From an uncultured Flavobacteriales bacterium (GTDB taxonomy: Bacteria > Bacteroidota > Bacteroidia > Flavobacteriales_D > Parvicellaceae), in assembly GCA_938075455.1 (NCBI GenBank), contig CALJHN010000017.1, positions 1 to 47,362 of the forward strand: a DNA stretch of 47,362 nucleotides, written 5' to 3'. Below are positions 1 through 8,833 of this stretch, in pieces (position 1 is the first letter of the stretch; every line of letters starts with the position of its first letter). Position numbers and translations under genes: made by a program. Below the pieces are notes generated by a model, which saw only the letters and a program-made list of their open reading frames with translations, made no database searches and had not been told where the DNA came from.

Positions 1-482
1 GCAGTTGCTTTGAGCATTACAGGATAGGTTATTTTATTGGCAACTTTTTTAGCTTCTTGAAAATCTTTGAGAATTCCAACAGATCCGGGTATTGTAGGAA
101 CTTTTGCCTTTCTCATGGTTTCTTTAGCAGAAGCTTTGTCACCCATAGAGTCTATTTGCTCTGGAAGAGCACCAATAAATTTAATTTCATGTTCTTGACA
201 AATCCTTGAAAAATTTGAATTTTCCGACAAGAAACCATAACCTGGATGAATAGCATCTGCATTGGTAATTTCAGCAGCAGCGATAATATTAGGAATTTTA
301 AGATAAGAATCTTTACTAGAAGCAGGACCAACACAAACAGCTTCATCTGCAAATTTTACGTGTAAGCTATCTTTATCCGCAGTTGAATAAACAGCAACTG
401 TTTTAATCCCCATTTCTTTACAAGTTCTAATTACACGTAATGCAATTTCTCCCCTATTGGCTATTAGAATTTTTTTAAACAT
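1..482 (-). CDS. accC: Biotin carboxylase subunit of acetyl-CoA carboxylase (partial, C-terminus off window)
   Basis: The protein starts [19 protein letters not shown], the classic N-terminus of biotin carboxylase, and continues through [10 protein letters not shown] and a GDKASAK motif, all hallmarks of the carbamoyl-phosphate-synthetase-like N-terminal and ATP-grasp regions. AccC carboxylates the biotin on AccB with bicarbonate and ATP, the first half-reaction of malonyl-CoA formation. Only about 160 codons are present; the rest lies left of base 1. It begins 15 nt after the accB stop, so the two are almost certainly cotranscribed, as the subunit partnership predicts. The ATG at 480-482 is the only sensible start. 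Confidence 0.96.
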   Translation of the reverse strand, partial: MFKKILIANRGEIALRVIRTCKEMGIKTVAVYSTADKDSLHVKFADEAVCVGPASSKDSYLKIPNIIAAAEITNADAIHPGYGFLSENSNFSRICQEHEIKFIGALPEQIDSMGDKASAKETMRKAKVPTIPGSVGILKDFQEAKKVANKITYPVMLKAT

Positions 483-497
483 AGTTAAAGTGTTCTT

Positions 498-1004
498 TTA
501 AGAAGGGTCTATAAGAAAAAGAGGTTGATCAAACTCTATTGGGGACACATCGTCAATTAATATCTTAACCACTTTTCCAGAAACCTCAGACTCAATTTCG
601 TTAAAGAGCTTCATAGCTTCTATAATACATAATGTATCTCCGGGTTTGATTACAGATCCTACTTCAATAAATGGTGGTTTATCTGGGGCTGGAGATCTAT
701 AGAAAGTACCAATCATTTGCGCTTTTACAGTGATTAAATTACTGTCTTCTTTTTTCTCTGGCTTTGTTTCTGTAGGAGTGGAAACTTCAGCAACTACTTG
801 TGGAGGCTGAACCATCGCTTGTGGAATAGAACCAACAGGACTTATCTGTTGTACAATTTTAGTTTCTTCTTTAAAGTTGGTTTTTTTCTTGGCCATATAG
901 TCAGACTTTATGACAAGTTTAAAATCTTTTTTTTCGATTTCTACTTCGTTGACACCAGCTTTGGCGACGAATTTTATTAAATCTTGGATCTCGTTAATAT
1001 TCAT
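498..1004 (-). CDS. accB: Biotin carboxyl carrier protein of acetyl-CoA carboxylase
   Basis: 168 aa, the usual length. The N-terminal ~35 residues form the AccC-interacting segment, residues ~45-90 are a flexible Pro/Lys/Glu-rich linker, and the C-terminal ~75 residues are the biotinyl domain with the EAMKLFNEIE motif; Lys132 is the predicted biotinylated residue. It carries the carboxyl group from AccC to the carboxyltransferase. It sits between fabH and accC in a fatty-acid synthesis operon. Confidence 0.97.
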   Translation of the reverse strand: MNINEIQDLIKFVAKAGVNEVEIEKKDFKLVIKSDYMAKKKTNFKEETKIVQQISPVGSIPQAMVQPPQVVAEVSTPTETKPEKKEDSNLITVKAQMIGTFYRSPAPDKPPFIEVGSVIKPGDTLCIIEAMKLFNEIESEVSGKVVKILIDDVSPIEFDQPLFLIDPS

Positions 1005-1066
1005 ATTTAATTCATTAAATAATATGTAAATCTAAAATAAAAATGATTTAATCCTTAATTATATTA

Positions 1067-2053
1067 CTAATATGCCCATTTTAAATAAACACTTCCCCAT
1101 GTAAATCCACCCCCGAAGGCAGCCAATACTATATTATCTCCTTTTTTTAATTTTTTCTCCCATTCCCACAAACATAGTGGGATAGTTGCGGATGTAGTAT
1201 TGCCATATTTTTCAATATTAATCATTACTTTATCCTTAGTTAATCCCATTCTGTTAGCTGTAGCATCTATTATCCTTAAATTTGCTTGGTGAGGCACAAG
1301 CCAATCAACATCTTCTCCTGTAAGATTATTTTTTTCCATTATTTCAGCAGAAACATCGGCCATTTTAGTCACAGCAAATTTGAAAACAGATCTACCTTCC
1401 TGAAAAATAAAATTATCTGGGTGACCAACATTTTCTTTAGTAATTGGAAAAGCAGAACCTCCATGCTTTTGGATAAGTAATTCTCTTCCAGAACCATCTG
1501 CTTTCAAAATAGAATCTATTATTCCATTTCCTTCTTGATCAGGCTCTAGCAAAACTCCTGCACACCCATCCCCAAATAACACGCAAGTATTTCTATCCTT
1601 ATAATTGACAATGGAAGACATAATATCTCCTCCTAAAACAATTACCTTCTTATATCTTCCTGATTCAACAAATTGTTGTCCAGTAACAAGAGTATATATA
1701 AACCCTGAGCAAGCTGCACTTAAGTCAAAACCCCAGGCATTGGTTGCTCCACTTTTATCACACACTATGTTGGAGCTACTTGGAAATTTATGATCCGAAG
1801 TTACCGTACCGACAATTATCATATCAATTTCAAGAGGGGAAATCCCTCTTTTCTCGCAAATAGCTTTAACGACTTCACTTCCTAAATCTGAAAGTGTTTC
1901 CCCATTTGCTACAATTCTCCTCTCTTTAATTCCAGTTCTTGTAGTAATCCACTCGTCATTCGTATCAACTAATTTTTCTAAATCCTTGTTGGAAAGGATT
2001 TTTTCAGGAACGACACCATGCACACATGTTATCGCTGCATTTATTTTGCTCAT
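1067..2053 (-). CDS. fabH: 3-oxoacyl-[acyl-carrier-protein] synthase III
   Basis: 328 aa. FabH condenses acetyl-CoA (or a branched primer) with malonyl-ACP to start fatty acid synthesis. The catalytic triad can be seen: Cys115 in AACSGFIY, His in VPHQANLRII and Asn in the YGNTTSATIP motif. The C-terminal FGGGFTWGS glycine-rich signature is also present. Its ATG overlaps the plsX stop by 4 nt (2050-2053), implying translational coupling, an arrangement widespread in bacterial lipid operons. Confidence 0.97.
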   Translation of the reverse strand: MSKINAAITCVHGVVPEKILSNKDLEKLVDTNDEWITTRTGIKERRIVANGETLSDLGSEVVKAICEKRGISPLEIDMIIVGTVTSDHKFPSSSNIVCDKSGATNAWGFDLSAACSGFIYTLVTGQQFVESGRYKKVIVLGGDIMSSIVNYKDRNTCVLFGDGCAGVLLEPDQEGNGIIDSILKADGSGRELLIQKHGGSAFPITKENVGHPDNFIFQEGRSVFKFAVTKMADVSAEIMEKNNLTGEDVDWLVPHQANLRIIDATANRMGLTKDKVMINIEKYGNTTSATIPLCLWEWEKKLKKGDNIVLAAFGGGFTWGSVYLKWAY

Positions 2054-2988
2054 CTAAAGGCTTTTTTAATTTTAAAATTAAGGTTGGAATTAATTAGGTC
2101 TTTTCCTAAGAGAATCATGTTTTTTATAGCATTTTCATTACTAATTCCATGGCCAATTAAAACATTTCCATCTACACCAAGAACAGGCGTGCCACCATAA
2201 ATTTCATAGTTAAACCTGTCAAAATAGTCATCTTTAATATTTTTCTGATTAATTAAAGAATAAAAAGATTCTGCTAATTTAAGAACCACATTTCCAGTAA
2301 ATCCATCACAAACTATAACATCTGCTTTATCATTGAAAAGGTCTCTCCCTTCCACATTTCCAACAAAATTAATATCGTCATTGTCTTCTAATAAGCGGTA
2401 AGCAGACTGAGTTAGTAAGTTTCCTTTCCCTTTTTCCTCTCCAATGTTTAAAAGACCAACTTTTGGCTTTTGGATATTGTAGACGTTTTCGGCAAAAAGA
2501 CTTCCCAATATAGCAAATTGAAATAACACATCAGGTTTACAGTCTGCATTTACTCCAACATCTAAAATTAAACCAACACCACCATTTTTTTTCGGCAAAA
2601 CTGAAGTAATACTTGGCCTAATTACTCCTTTTATTGGGCCAATAGAAAACATACTCCCGACCAGCATTGCACCAGAATTACCTGCACTAGAAAATACATC
2701 AATTTTTTTATTCTTAAGAGCATCGAATCCTACGGAAATACTATTTTTAGGTTTTTTTCTAAGAGCCTTTGTAGCATGTTCATTCATGGAGATTACTTCA
2801 TCTGCATGAATAAATTCAAAAATCGTAGAATCTATATTGTTTGATTTTAACCAACTTTTTGCCAATTTCTCGTCCCCAACCAAAACAATAGTTTCTTGTT
2901 TACCCAGTTCTTTGGAAGCTAGGTAGGCACCATTTAAAGTTGCATCTGGCGAATTGTCTCCGCCCATGATATCTAATCCAATTTTCAA
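2050..2988 (-). CDS. plsX: Phosphate acyltransferase PlsX
   Basis: 312 aa. The N-terminus MKIGLDIMGGDNSPDATLNG and the internal FSAGNSGAMLVGSMF and IVCDGFTGNVVLKL motifs identify PlsX, which converts acyl-ACP and phosphate to acyl-phosphate for phospholipid synthesis. The gene starts 5 nt after rpmF and overlaps fabH, the rpmF-plsX-fabH order found in many bacteria. Confidence 0.97.
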   Translation of the reverse strand: MKIGLDIMGGDNSPDATLNGAYLASKELGKQETIVLVGDEKLAKSWLKSNNIDSTIFEFIHADEVISMNEHATKALRKKPKNSISVGFDALKNKKIDVFSSAGNSGAMLVGSMFSIGPIKGVIRPSITSVLPKKNGGVGLILDVGVNADCKPDVLFQFAILGSLFAENVYNIQKPKVGLLNIGEEKGKGNLLTQSAYRLLEDNDDINFVGNVEGRDLFNDKADVIVCDGFTGNVVLKLAESFYSLINQKNIKDDYFDRFNYEIYGGTPVLGVDGNVLIGHGISNENAIKNMILLGKDLINSNLNFKIKKAFR

Positions 2989-2993
2989 AAAAG

Positions 2994-3185
2994 TTAAGCT
3001 ATAGCTTCTTTTTCCATTACAACTTTACCCTTGTAATAAAGTTTTCCTTCAGACCAATGTGCTCTGTGATACAAATGAATTTCGCCAGTAGTTGGGCAAG
3101 TAGCCAACTGACGAGAAGTTGCTTTGTAATGAGTTCTTCTCTTGTCTCTCCTTGTTTTAGATGTTTTTCGTTTTGGGTGTGCCAT
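2994..3185 (-). CDS. rpmF: 50S ribosomal protein L32
   Basis: 63 aa and strongly basic. It begins [20 protein letters not shown], the diagnostic L32 N-terminus. Instead of the four zinc-binding Cys of some L32 forms there is a single Cys (ATCPTTGE), so this is the zinc-independent type. It is placed between DUF177 and plsX, the usual context. Confidence 0.97.
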   Translation of the reverse strand: MAHPKRKTSKTRRDKRRTHYKATSRQLATCPTTGEIHLYHRAHWSEGKLYYKGKVVMEKEAIA

Positions 3186-3204
3186 AACTTTTTATTTAAA
3201 ATTT

Positions 3205-3723
3205 TTAATTTTTATTCTTTAATCCTTTTAATATATTCCACCTTGGATCTTCTTCTGTATTAATTTGTTTTTGCGAATATTCTTCCATAAGTTTTATTTG
3301 CTTGCTATTACATTGGTTTTCTTTATGAATGACTCTTTTGGGAAAATTCACTAAAAAGTATTCGTAAAATAATTGGCCAATATTATATTCGAAGCTTTCT
3401 TCAGGAAGATAGACGATATCGTCTTTGATGACTTCTTGTTCTTGCTTAAGAAATTTGATTAAACAATTAAACTTATTACTAATCGGAACTTTTACCAAGT
3501 CTAGACATCTATCACAAAAAACTTCACAATGACCACTGTAATTAAATCTTAAATCCATCAATAAATTCTCTTTTCTAAATTCTAAGTTTAAAAAAATATT
3601 ACAGCTACTGTAACGGGAATAATTAAAAATATCAAAGAACGATTTATCTATCTCAAAGTCAAAAAAATTTGGTCCAAGTTTAAGACTTGAAAACGGAATA
3701 CAAAATTCTTTTAATTCTTTCAT
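3205..3723 (-). CDS. DUF177 (YceD-like) protein
   Basis: 172 aa from the chosen ATG (3721-3723), giving MKELKEFCIPFSSLKLGP; an ATG five codons earlier (3736-3738) is possible, but MKELKEF fits the family N-terminus better. A central CEVFCDRCLDLV segment has the paired cysteines common in DUF177, and the C-terminus DPRWNILKGLK is the family's conserved DPRW..L motif. DUF177 proteins are encoded next to rpmF in most bacteria and have been linked to 23S rRNA/L32 accumulation; the exact role here is inferred. Confidence 0.9.
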   Translation of the reverse strand: MKELKEFCIPFSSLKLGPNFFDFEIDKSFFDIFNYSRYSSCNIFLNLEFRKENLLMDLRFNYSGHCEVFCDRCLDLVKVPISNKFNCLIKFLKQEQEVIKDDIVYLPEESFEYNIGQLFYEYFLVNFPKRVIHKENQCNSKQIKLMEEYSQKQINTEEDPRWNILKGLKNKN

Positions 3724-3773
3724 TCCTTGAAATAGCATGCAAATTTACGTATAATGAACTTAAGAAAAAAACT

Positions 3774-4673
3774 TTATTGAAAATTGATGAACTTTTCTGG
3801 ATCCATGGGATAACCATTGTGCCAAAGCTCAAAATGTAGATGGGGACCCGTCGAGTGTTCTCCACTATTTCCAACTATAGATATTGGCTCTCCTGCATCT
3901 ACATAATCTCCTATTTTTTTTAATACTTCTGAGCTGTGTTTGTATATAGACAGTAAATTATTTTTATGCTGAATATGGACAACATGACCATCATTTGGGG
4001 ACCAGTTTTGATAAACAATAGTTCCCTTAAGGATAGCAACCACTGCTTCGTTTTTAGGTGCAATAATATCTACTCCAAAATGTCCTGCTGAAATATTCAT
4101 TTTATTAGTTATTTCTCCAACTAAAGGTGGAAAAAGTAATAACTCGGGAAGAACATCTTTGGTTAGTGCGCCACCAGGAATAACGTCAATGTCGTATTTT
4201 TCTCTTTTATCTACTTTTTCTCTGATTGTTTTTTCAGAAAATGAAATTTCATTGTTGGTATTTATATTTTGTGATTTAAATACTTTTTTAGAGCTGTCTC
4301 TGTCAATTGGCGTATCTCCGTTTAGAATTTTTTGGATGTTGGTTATGTACTGTTCTTCTTTATTTGTTTTGATAATTAAGTCATTTAATTTTTGATCCAA
4401 TTTTATATTCTTATCAATTAATTCTTTTTGTGCTGACTCACTGGGATAACCGGGGACAAAAGTTTTAATAGAACTGTAGGAAATTAGTAGAAAAAACAAA
4501 ATTGAAAATACAATTACTGAAAAAAGAAAAAACACCAATAAAGAAAACTTGGAAGTAGTGAAATTTCTTTTTTCCTCAAAACTATCTTCATCAAGAACTA
4601 CAACTCTTCGTTTTTCTTGAAGATTCTTAAGCCAAATTGTAAACTTTGATTCAGTTATTTTTGTTTTGCTCAT
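3774..4673 (-). CDS. Membrane-anchored M23 family metallopeptidase (LytM-like)
   Basis: 299 aa. A cytoplasmic N-terminus of about 45 basic residues precedes one transmembrane helix (about 46-68). A periplasmic coiled-coil-like linker follows (about 85-165), and then a C-terminal peptidase M23 domain. Zinc-site motifs are intact: HFGVD (H and D ligands) and HLHFE (HxH). It likely cleaves peptidoglycan cross-bridges or binds them. It lies about 50 nt upstream of DUF177 on the same strand and may head that operon. A TAnnTTTG element lies just upstream on the minus strand. Confidence 0.9.
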   Translation of the reverse strand: MSKTKITESKFTIWLKNLQEKRRVVVLDEDSFEEKRNFTTSKFSLLVFFLFSVIVFSILFFLLISYSSIKTFVPGYPSESAQKELIDKNIKLDQKLNDLIIKTNKEEQYITNIQKILNGDTPIDRDSSKKVFKSQNINTNNEISFSEKTIREKVDKREKYDIDVIPGGALTKDVLPELLLFPPLVGEITNKMNISAGHFGVDIIAPKNEAVVAILKGTIVYQNWSPNDGHVVHIQHKNNLLSIYKHSSEVLKKIGDYVDAGEPISIVGNSGEHSTGPHLHFELWHNGYPMDPEKFINFQ

Positions 4674-4698
4674 TTATTTACTAATTATGCAAATATCT

Positions 4699-4706
4699 CA
4701 AATTTA
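4699..4706 (-). promoter_or_regulatory. Candidate Bacteroidota -7 element for the M23 gene
   Basis: On the minus strand these bases read TAAATTTG, a match to the Bacteroidota TAnnTTTG -7 element, about 25 nt before the ATG. I could not find a TTG at the usual -33 distance, so the call rests on the -7 alone. Confidence 0.4.
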
Positions 4707-4797
4707 TTTACTCAAAATTAAATAATCTTATAATTGAATAAATAACAAACACAATAAGTTCAATAGATTGTGGTTAATATTGCAGATATATTTTTTA

Positions 4798-7455
4798 ATG
4801 AAACTAATAAAGTCTTTTATTTTATTTTTTGCATTTGTAATCCTTTGGTCTTGCTCAACAGAGAAAAACAAAGTTTTAAATAGAGAGTTTCACAATTTAC
4901 ATGCAAAATATAACGGTTTTTTTAATGCCAATGAAATCATCAAAGTAACTTATAACGACTTTTTAAAAACAAGAAAAGAAAATTACAATTTAATTTTACC
5001 AATTTTTCCTCTTCCCAGTCTTGAACAGTCCAAAAATTGGTATGCTCCAATGGACACTGCATACAGAAAATGTGAACTTGTTATTTTCAGCCATAGAATG
5101 CCACATGCAAAAAAAGGGAAAAATAGAAATAGAGAGTGGTGCAAATACATTGATGATAACTGGATGACAATGGGCAAAACAAGATTTTATAAAAAAGATC
5201 TTCCAAATGCCCTTAAAATATTTCAATATATAGAGAACCATTACGAAATAGAAAACAATTATTATGAAAGTATTTTTTGGCAATCGAAAGTTCTTATAGA
5301 AATGGGGGCTTTCGACGAAGCAGAAGAAATTTTACTAAGCTTAATTATTAAGTTTGAAGAACAACAGTTAGAGGCTAAAGATCAAGAAAAGCTCACCGCA
5401 AAACAAAAATTAAGATTAGCGTTAATATACAATGAAAGAATAGATTATTTAGAGAATAAAGAGCCAGAGATTTATCCAAATATTATCAATAAAATCTACC
5501 CAACTCTAGCAGATCTTTATATTCAAAATAAGTCTTATAAGAAAGCAATTGAAAACTTAGAAATTGCTGTTGAAAAAAAACACAAAAAAGCTTTTAAAAC
5601 AAGATTGTATTTTGTTCTTGCCCAATTATACCATTTGGAAAATAATTTCAAGGCGTCTCTATACTACCAAGAAGTTGTAGAAAGAAATCCCGATTATGAA
5701 ATGGCTTTTCAGGCAAAAATCAACAGGGCTCTTTCTTTTAGCGGTAGAGATTCAAAAGCGATAAAATCCCAATTGTTAAAGATGCTTAAAGATGATAAAA
5801 ACATTGAATATTTTGATCAAATTTATTATGCTTTAGCTGAAATTTCTTTTAAAAATAATGAAGAAGAATTAGCGAAAGAACAACTTCAAAAGTCAATTAA
5901 CTTAAGCACAAATAATTTGCCTCAAAAAATTAAATCCATGAAAAGAATGGGTGATTTATTTTTTGAAAAGTCTCAGTATATTACGTCATATTTTTACTAT
6001 GATTCAATTCAAAAAATACCATTGAAAACTTATAAAAATAAAGACCAAGTTGATAAAAAGCACAAGATGCTTAAAAAAATTTTCATCCATAAAACTTTAA
6101 TAGAAAAAAACGACAGCTTATTTTCTATATGCTCTTTAGACCCCAATCAGAGAACCGATAAGATTTATGAAGTTTTAGATTTAGAACTTTTAAAAAGAGC
6201 TAAAAAATTAGAAGCTCCATTGCTAGCAAGCGCCAATAAATTATTGTCTAGTACTACTAGCAATTCCCCAATTAATCAATCTTTTTTTATTTGGGATCAA
6301 AAAATTTTGGAGCGAGGAAAAGTAGAGTTTGATAAAAAATGGGGAAAACGAATTCTAGAAGACAACTGGAGAAGAGGCTCTAAAACTACCATGTTTTTGG
6401 AGGAAAATGAAGAAACTTCTCTTTCTTTTTCAAACAGTGAGTTATTTGAAGAGCTTTCTAAAAACCTTCCATGTGATGATCAAAATCAATTGAAATCCAT
6501 GAAAGACTCTAATATGATTTCTTTATTCAATCTAGGTATAATCCACCACTATGAAACAAAAAATCTCCAACTTTCAGAAAAATATTTTAAAAGAATAATT
6601 GAAAATTACCAGCCCGAAAATCTTTCTGTTGCTTCTATTTACGAATTATATAACATTTATAAGGACCTGGAGAAACCAAAAGAAAGTAGGGAAATGAAAG
6701 AGCTACTTCTAAGCAAATATCCAAAAAGTAAATATTCTAAACTTTTATCAGGGGGTGAAAACTTAAATGATGCTCAAAAAGCAATGAAAAAAGAACAAAA
6801 ATTATATTATAAATTATTCTCTTTGTACCAAGCTGGAAACTTCAATAAAGTTTTAGAAACTTGCTCTTATAAAATCAAAGATTCAACCAATCCTCTAATT
6901 TGTCAATACGGCTTATTAAAAGCCTACTCTTTAAAGAAGTTAAACGATACTGCAAATAATAGCAGAGAATTAATAAATACATTAAAATTTATATCCAACC
7001 AATGTCTAGGTACAGATATTGCAGATCAAGCAATTGCTGTTTTAAATGATTTAAAAATTAAAACTGCTCAAAATTTAATGAAAAAAGAAAAATGGAAATT
7101 TAATTTTAGTCCAGATACTGTACATTATTTTATTTTAATTGCCCCCAAGGGAGGATTTTCTATGAACAAAGCAAAAAACAACGTAGCTGATTTTAATTCA
7201 GTTAATTTTTCAGATTTAAAACTCAAAGTTTCCAATACTTTTTTAAATACATCAGATCAAATGATAATTGTTAAACGTTTTGATAATAGTAAAACTGCAC
7301 TCGATTATTACCTAGCATTTAAAGTTAATAACGGAGCCATTAATAATTATAGGAAAGAGAAATTTTTTGTGATAACTCCCCATAACTTGAAAGAATTATA
7401 TTTAGAAAAGAATTCAGATAATTATCTTAAATTTTTTAAAGAATTTTATCAATAA
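4798..7455 (+). CDS. sprE: SprE/PorW-like T9SS-associated TPR lipoprotein
   Basis: 885 aa from the ATG at 4798, preferred over an upstream ATG at 4768 because it gives a compact lipoprotein signal, MKLIKSFILFFAFVILWSCS, with the lipobox Cys at residue 19. The mature part has a conserved N-terminal block (REFHNLHAKYNGFFNANE; RNREWCKYIDDNWMTMGK) and then many helical TPR-type repeats. This architecture and motif set match SprE (gliding motility) / PorW, an outer-membrane-associated lipoprotein needed for type IX secretion. Five T9SS-tailed proteins in this same window fit. The divergent M23 gene shares its upstream region. Confidence 0.8.
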   Translation: MKLIKSFILFFAFVILWSCSTEKNKVLNREFHNLHAKYNGFFNANEIIKVTYNDFLKTRKENYNLILPIFPLPSLEQSKNWYAPMDTAYRKCELVIFSHRMPHAKKGKNRNREWCKYIDDNWMTMGKTRFYKKDLPNALKIFQYIENHYEIENNYYESIFWQSKVLIEMGAFDEAEEILLSLIIKFEEQQLEAKDQEKLTAKQKLRLALIYNERIDYLENKEPEIYPNIINKIYPTLADLYIQNKSYKKAIENLEIAVEKKHKKAFKTRLYFVLAQLYHLENNFKASLYYQEVVERNPDYEMAFQAKINRALSFSGRDSKAIKSQLLKMLKDDKNIEYFDQIYYALAEISFKNNEEELAKEQLQKSINLSTNNLPQKIKSMKRMGDLFFEKSQYITSYFYYDSIQKIPLKTYKNKDQVDKKHKMLKKIFIHKTLIEKNDSLFSICSLDPNQRTDKIYEVLDLELLKRAKKLEAPLLASANKLLSSTTSNSPINQSFFIWDQKILERGKVEFDKKWGKRILEDNWRRGSKTTMFLEENEETSLSFSNSELFEELSKNLPCDDQNQLKSMKDSNMISLFNLGIIHHYETKNLQLSEKYFKRIIENYQPENLSVASIYELYNIYKDLEKPKESREMKELLLSKYPKSKYSKLLSGGENLNDAQKAMKKEQKLYYKLFSLYQAGNFNKVLETCSYKIKDSTNPLICQYGLLKAYSLKKLNDTANNSRELINTLKFISNQCLGTDIADQAIAVLNDLKIKTAQNLMKKEKWKFNFSPDTVHYFILIAPKGGFSMNKAKNNVADFNSVNFSDLKLKVSNTFLNTSDQMIIVKRFDNSKTALDYYLAFKVNNGAINNYRKEKFFVITPHNLKELYLEKNSDNYLKFFKEFYQ

Positions 7456-7475
7456 GCTAACTTTCTTGTTTTTTG

Positions 7476-7483
7476 TATATTTG
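7476..7483 (+). promoter_or_regulatory. Candidate Bacteroidota -7 element for the bactofilin gene
   Basis: TATATTTG matches TAnnTTTG. It lies 12 nt before the first ATG (7496) and 36 nt before a second in-frame ATG (7520). If functional, the leader to 7496 would be very short, which slightly favours the 7520 start. No clear -33 TTG at standard spacing. Confidence 0.4.
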
Positions 7484-7495
7484 TAAAAATTAATT

Positions 7496-7936
7496 ATGGT
7501 ATTTAAATCGGATAAGAGCATGGCAAATCACAATAATAACCAATCACCTGAGAGACTAAATAGAATAGTTGAGGGGACACATATTGAGGGAGATATTAAA
7601 TCTGATTCCAATATAAGAATCGATGGCTACCTAAAAGGAACAATTACCCTAAAGGGGAGATTAGTTTTAGGCCCAACAGGAAAAATAGATGGAAATATCT
7701 ATTGTAAAAACGCAGATTTAGAAGGCAAATTAAATGGCGTTATTGAAGTAGATGAACTTCTTACACTTAAAAGTACAGCTAAACTTCAGGGAGAAATTTC
7801 TACCAACAAACTTTCTATAGAGCCTGGAGCAATATTTTCAGGAAATTGTAAAATGGGAGCAGTTCTTAAGGACATTTCTTCTTCTGATGAATCAAGAGTT
7901 GAATCTAAAGAGGTTGTTAAAGAGAAAACAGCTTGA
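7496..7936 (+). CDS. Bactofilin (polymer-forming cytoskeletal protein)
   Basis: 146 aa. A disordered N-terminus is followed by a right-handed beta-helix type repeat region (about 25-120) with the bactofilin pattern VEGTHIEGDI, IRIDGYLKGTI, GKIDGNIYCKNADLEGKLNG. Bactofilins self-assemble into filaments that scaffold envelope enzymes. An alternative ATG at 7520 (MANHNNNQ) would remove eight residues. The acidic/basic C-terminal tail is probably unstructured. Confidence 0.93.
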   Translation: MVFKSDKSMANHNNNQSPERLNRIVEGTHIEGDIKSDSNIRIDGYLKGTITLKGRLVLGPTGKIDGNIYCKNADLEGKLNGVIEVDELLTLKSTAKLQGEISTNKLSIEPGAIFSGNCKMGAVLKDISSSDESRVESKEVVKEKTA

Positions 7937-8000
7937 ACTTCTTTAAGGCTCATTAAGAAACACATCCTAAAACCTACCAATATTTAAAAAAGCATAAAAA

Positions 8001-8828
8001 ATGAATACCAAATTATTAGTTCCAACAGATTTTTCAGAAGTAGCACAGTCAGCCATGCAACACGCTATAAAATTTGCAGAAATTATTAATGCAGATGTAG
8101 TCTTATTACATGTTGTAAGTTCTAGAGAAAATGTGGATGAAGCTAAAGAAAAGCTAAGTAAGGAGATTACACTTGGAAGTTCTTTTTCTAACACCTGTAA
8201 TATAACTTCTTTTGTAAGAATTGGAAATATATTTGAAGATATTGGAGATGTTGCAGCTGAACTTTCAATTTCTCTTATTTTTATGGGAACTCACAAAGCT
8301 AGTAGATGGCAAAAATTAGTTGGAAGTAGAGCAATTAAAGTTATTACTAGTTCACCAGTGCCATTTATTGTTACTCAGGAAGAATTGATGAATTCCAGCG
8401 GTTATGACAATATTGTTGTTCCTCTAGACTTAAACGTAGAAACCAAACAAAAGCTTGAACTGGTAGCAAAAATTGCACATTATTTTGATTCTGAAGTACA
8501 TTTATTAACCAATGATAATTCTGATGAATTTATTAAAACCAAACTTAAAGCAAACCAAGTCTGGGCTAGTAATTATCTAGAATCCAAAGACATTAAAAAC
8601 TCTTCTCACTTAGTAGATCAAGGAGATAGCTTAACAGAGGGTATTTTCAAACTTTCAAAAGAAGTAGATGCTGATTTAATAGCCATTATGAACCTTGCAG
8701 ATGAAACTGTTTTAGGCCTTTATGAAAACTCTTTTCAAGAGGAAATTGTTGCTAATGATTTAAAAGTTCCAGTACTGTGTGTGAACCCTCACCCAGTAAC
8801 TAAAATATCAGGCATTTTAGTTCGATAA
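8001..8828 (+). CDS. Tandem universal stress protein (two UspA domains)
   Basis: 275 aa with two Usp domains, about 1-130 and 135-275. The first starts KLLVPTDFSEVAQSAMQHA and has a partly conserved nucleotide-loop region (MGTHKASRWQKLVGSRA); the second begins YDNIVVPLDLN and has a less conserved loop. Cytosolic; the family binds ATP or AMP and helps stress survival, but the specific role is unknown. It ends 5 nt before lysS and is likely cotranscribed. Confidence 0.9.
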   Translation: MNTKLLVPTDFSEVAQSAMQHAIKFAEIINADVVLLHVVSSRENVDEAKEKLSKEITLGSSFSNTCNITSFVRIGNIFEDIGDVAAELSISLIFMGTHKASRWQKLVGSRAIKVITSSPVPFIVTQEELMNSSGYDNIVVPLDLNVETKQKLELVAKIAHYFDSEVHLLTNDNSDEFIKTKLKANQVWASNYLESKDIKNSSHLVDQGDSLTEGIFKLSKEVDADLIAIMNLADETVLGLYENSFQEEIVANDLKVPVLCVNPHPVTKISGILVR

Positions 8829-8833
8829 ATTAG

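Noticed and set aside
152..352. Short minus-strand frame inside accC
   Set aside because: Low-complexity Leu/Phe/Ile product in a shifted frame of a clear biotin carboxylase.
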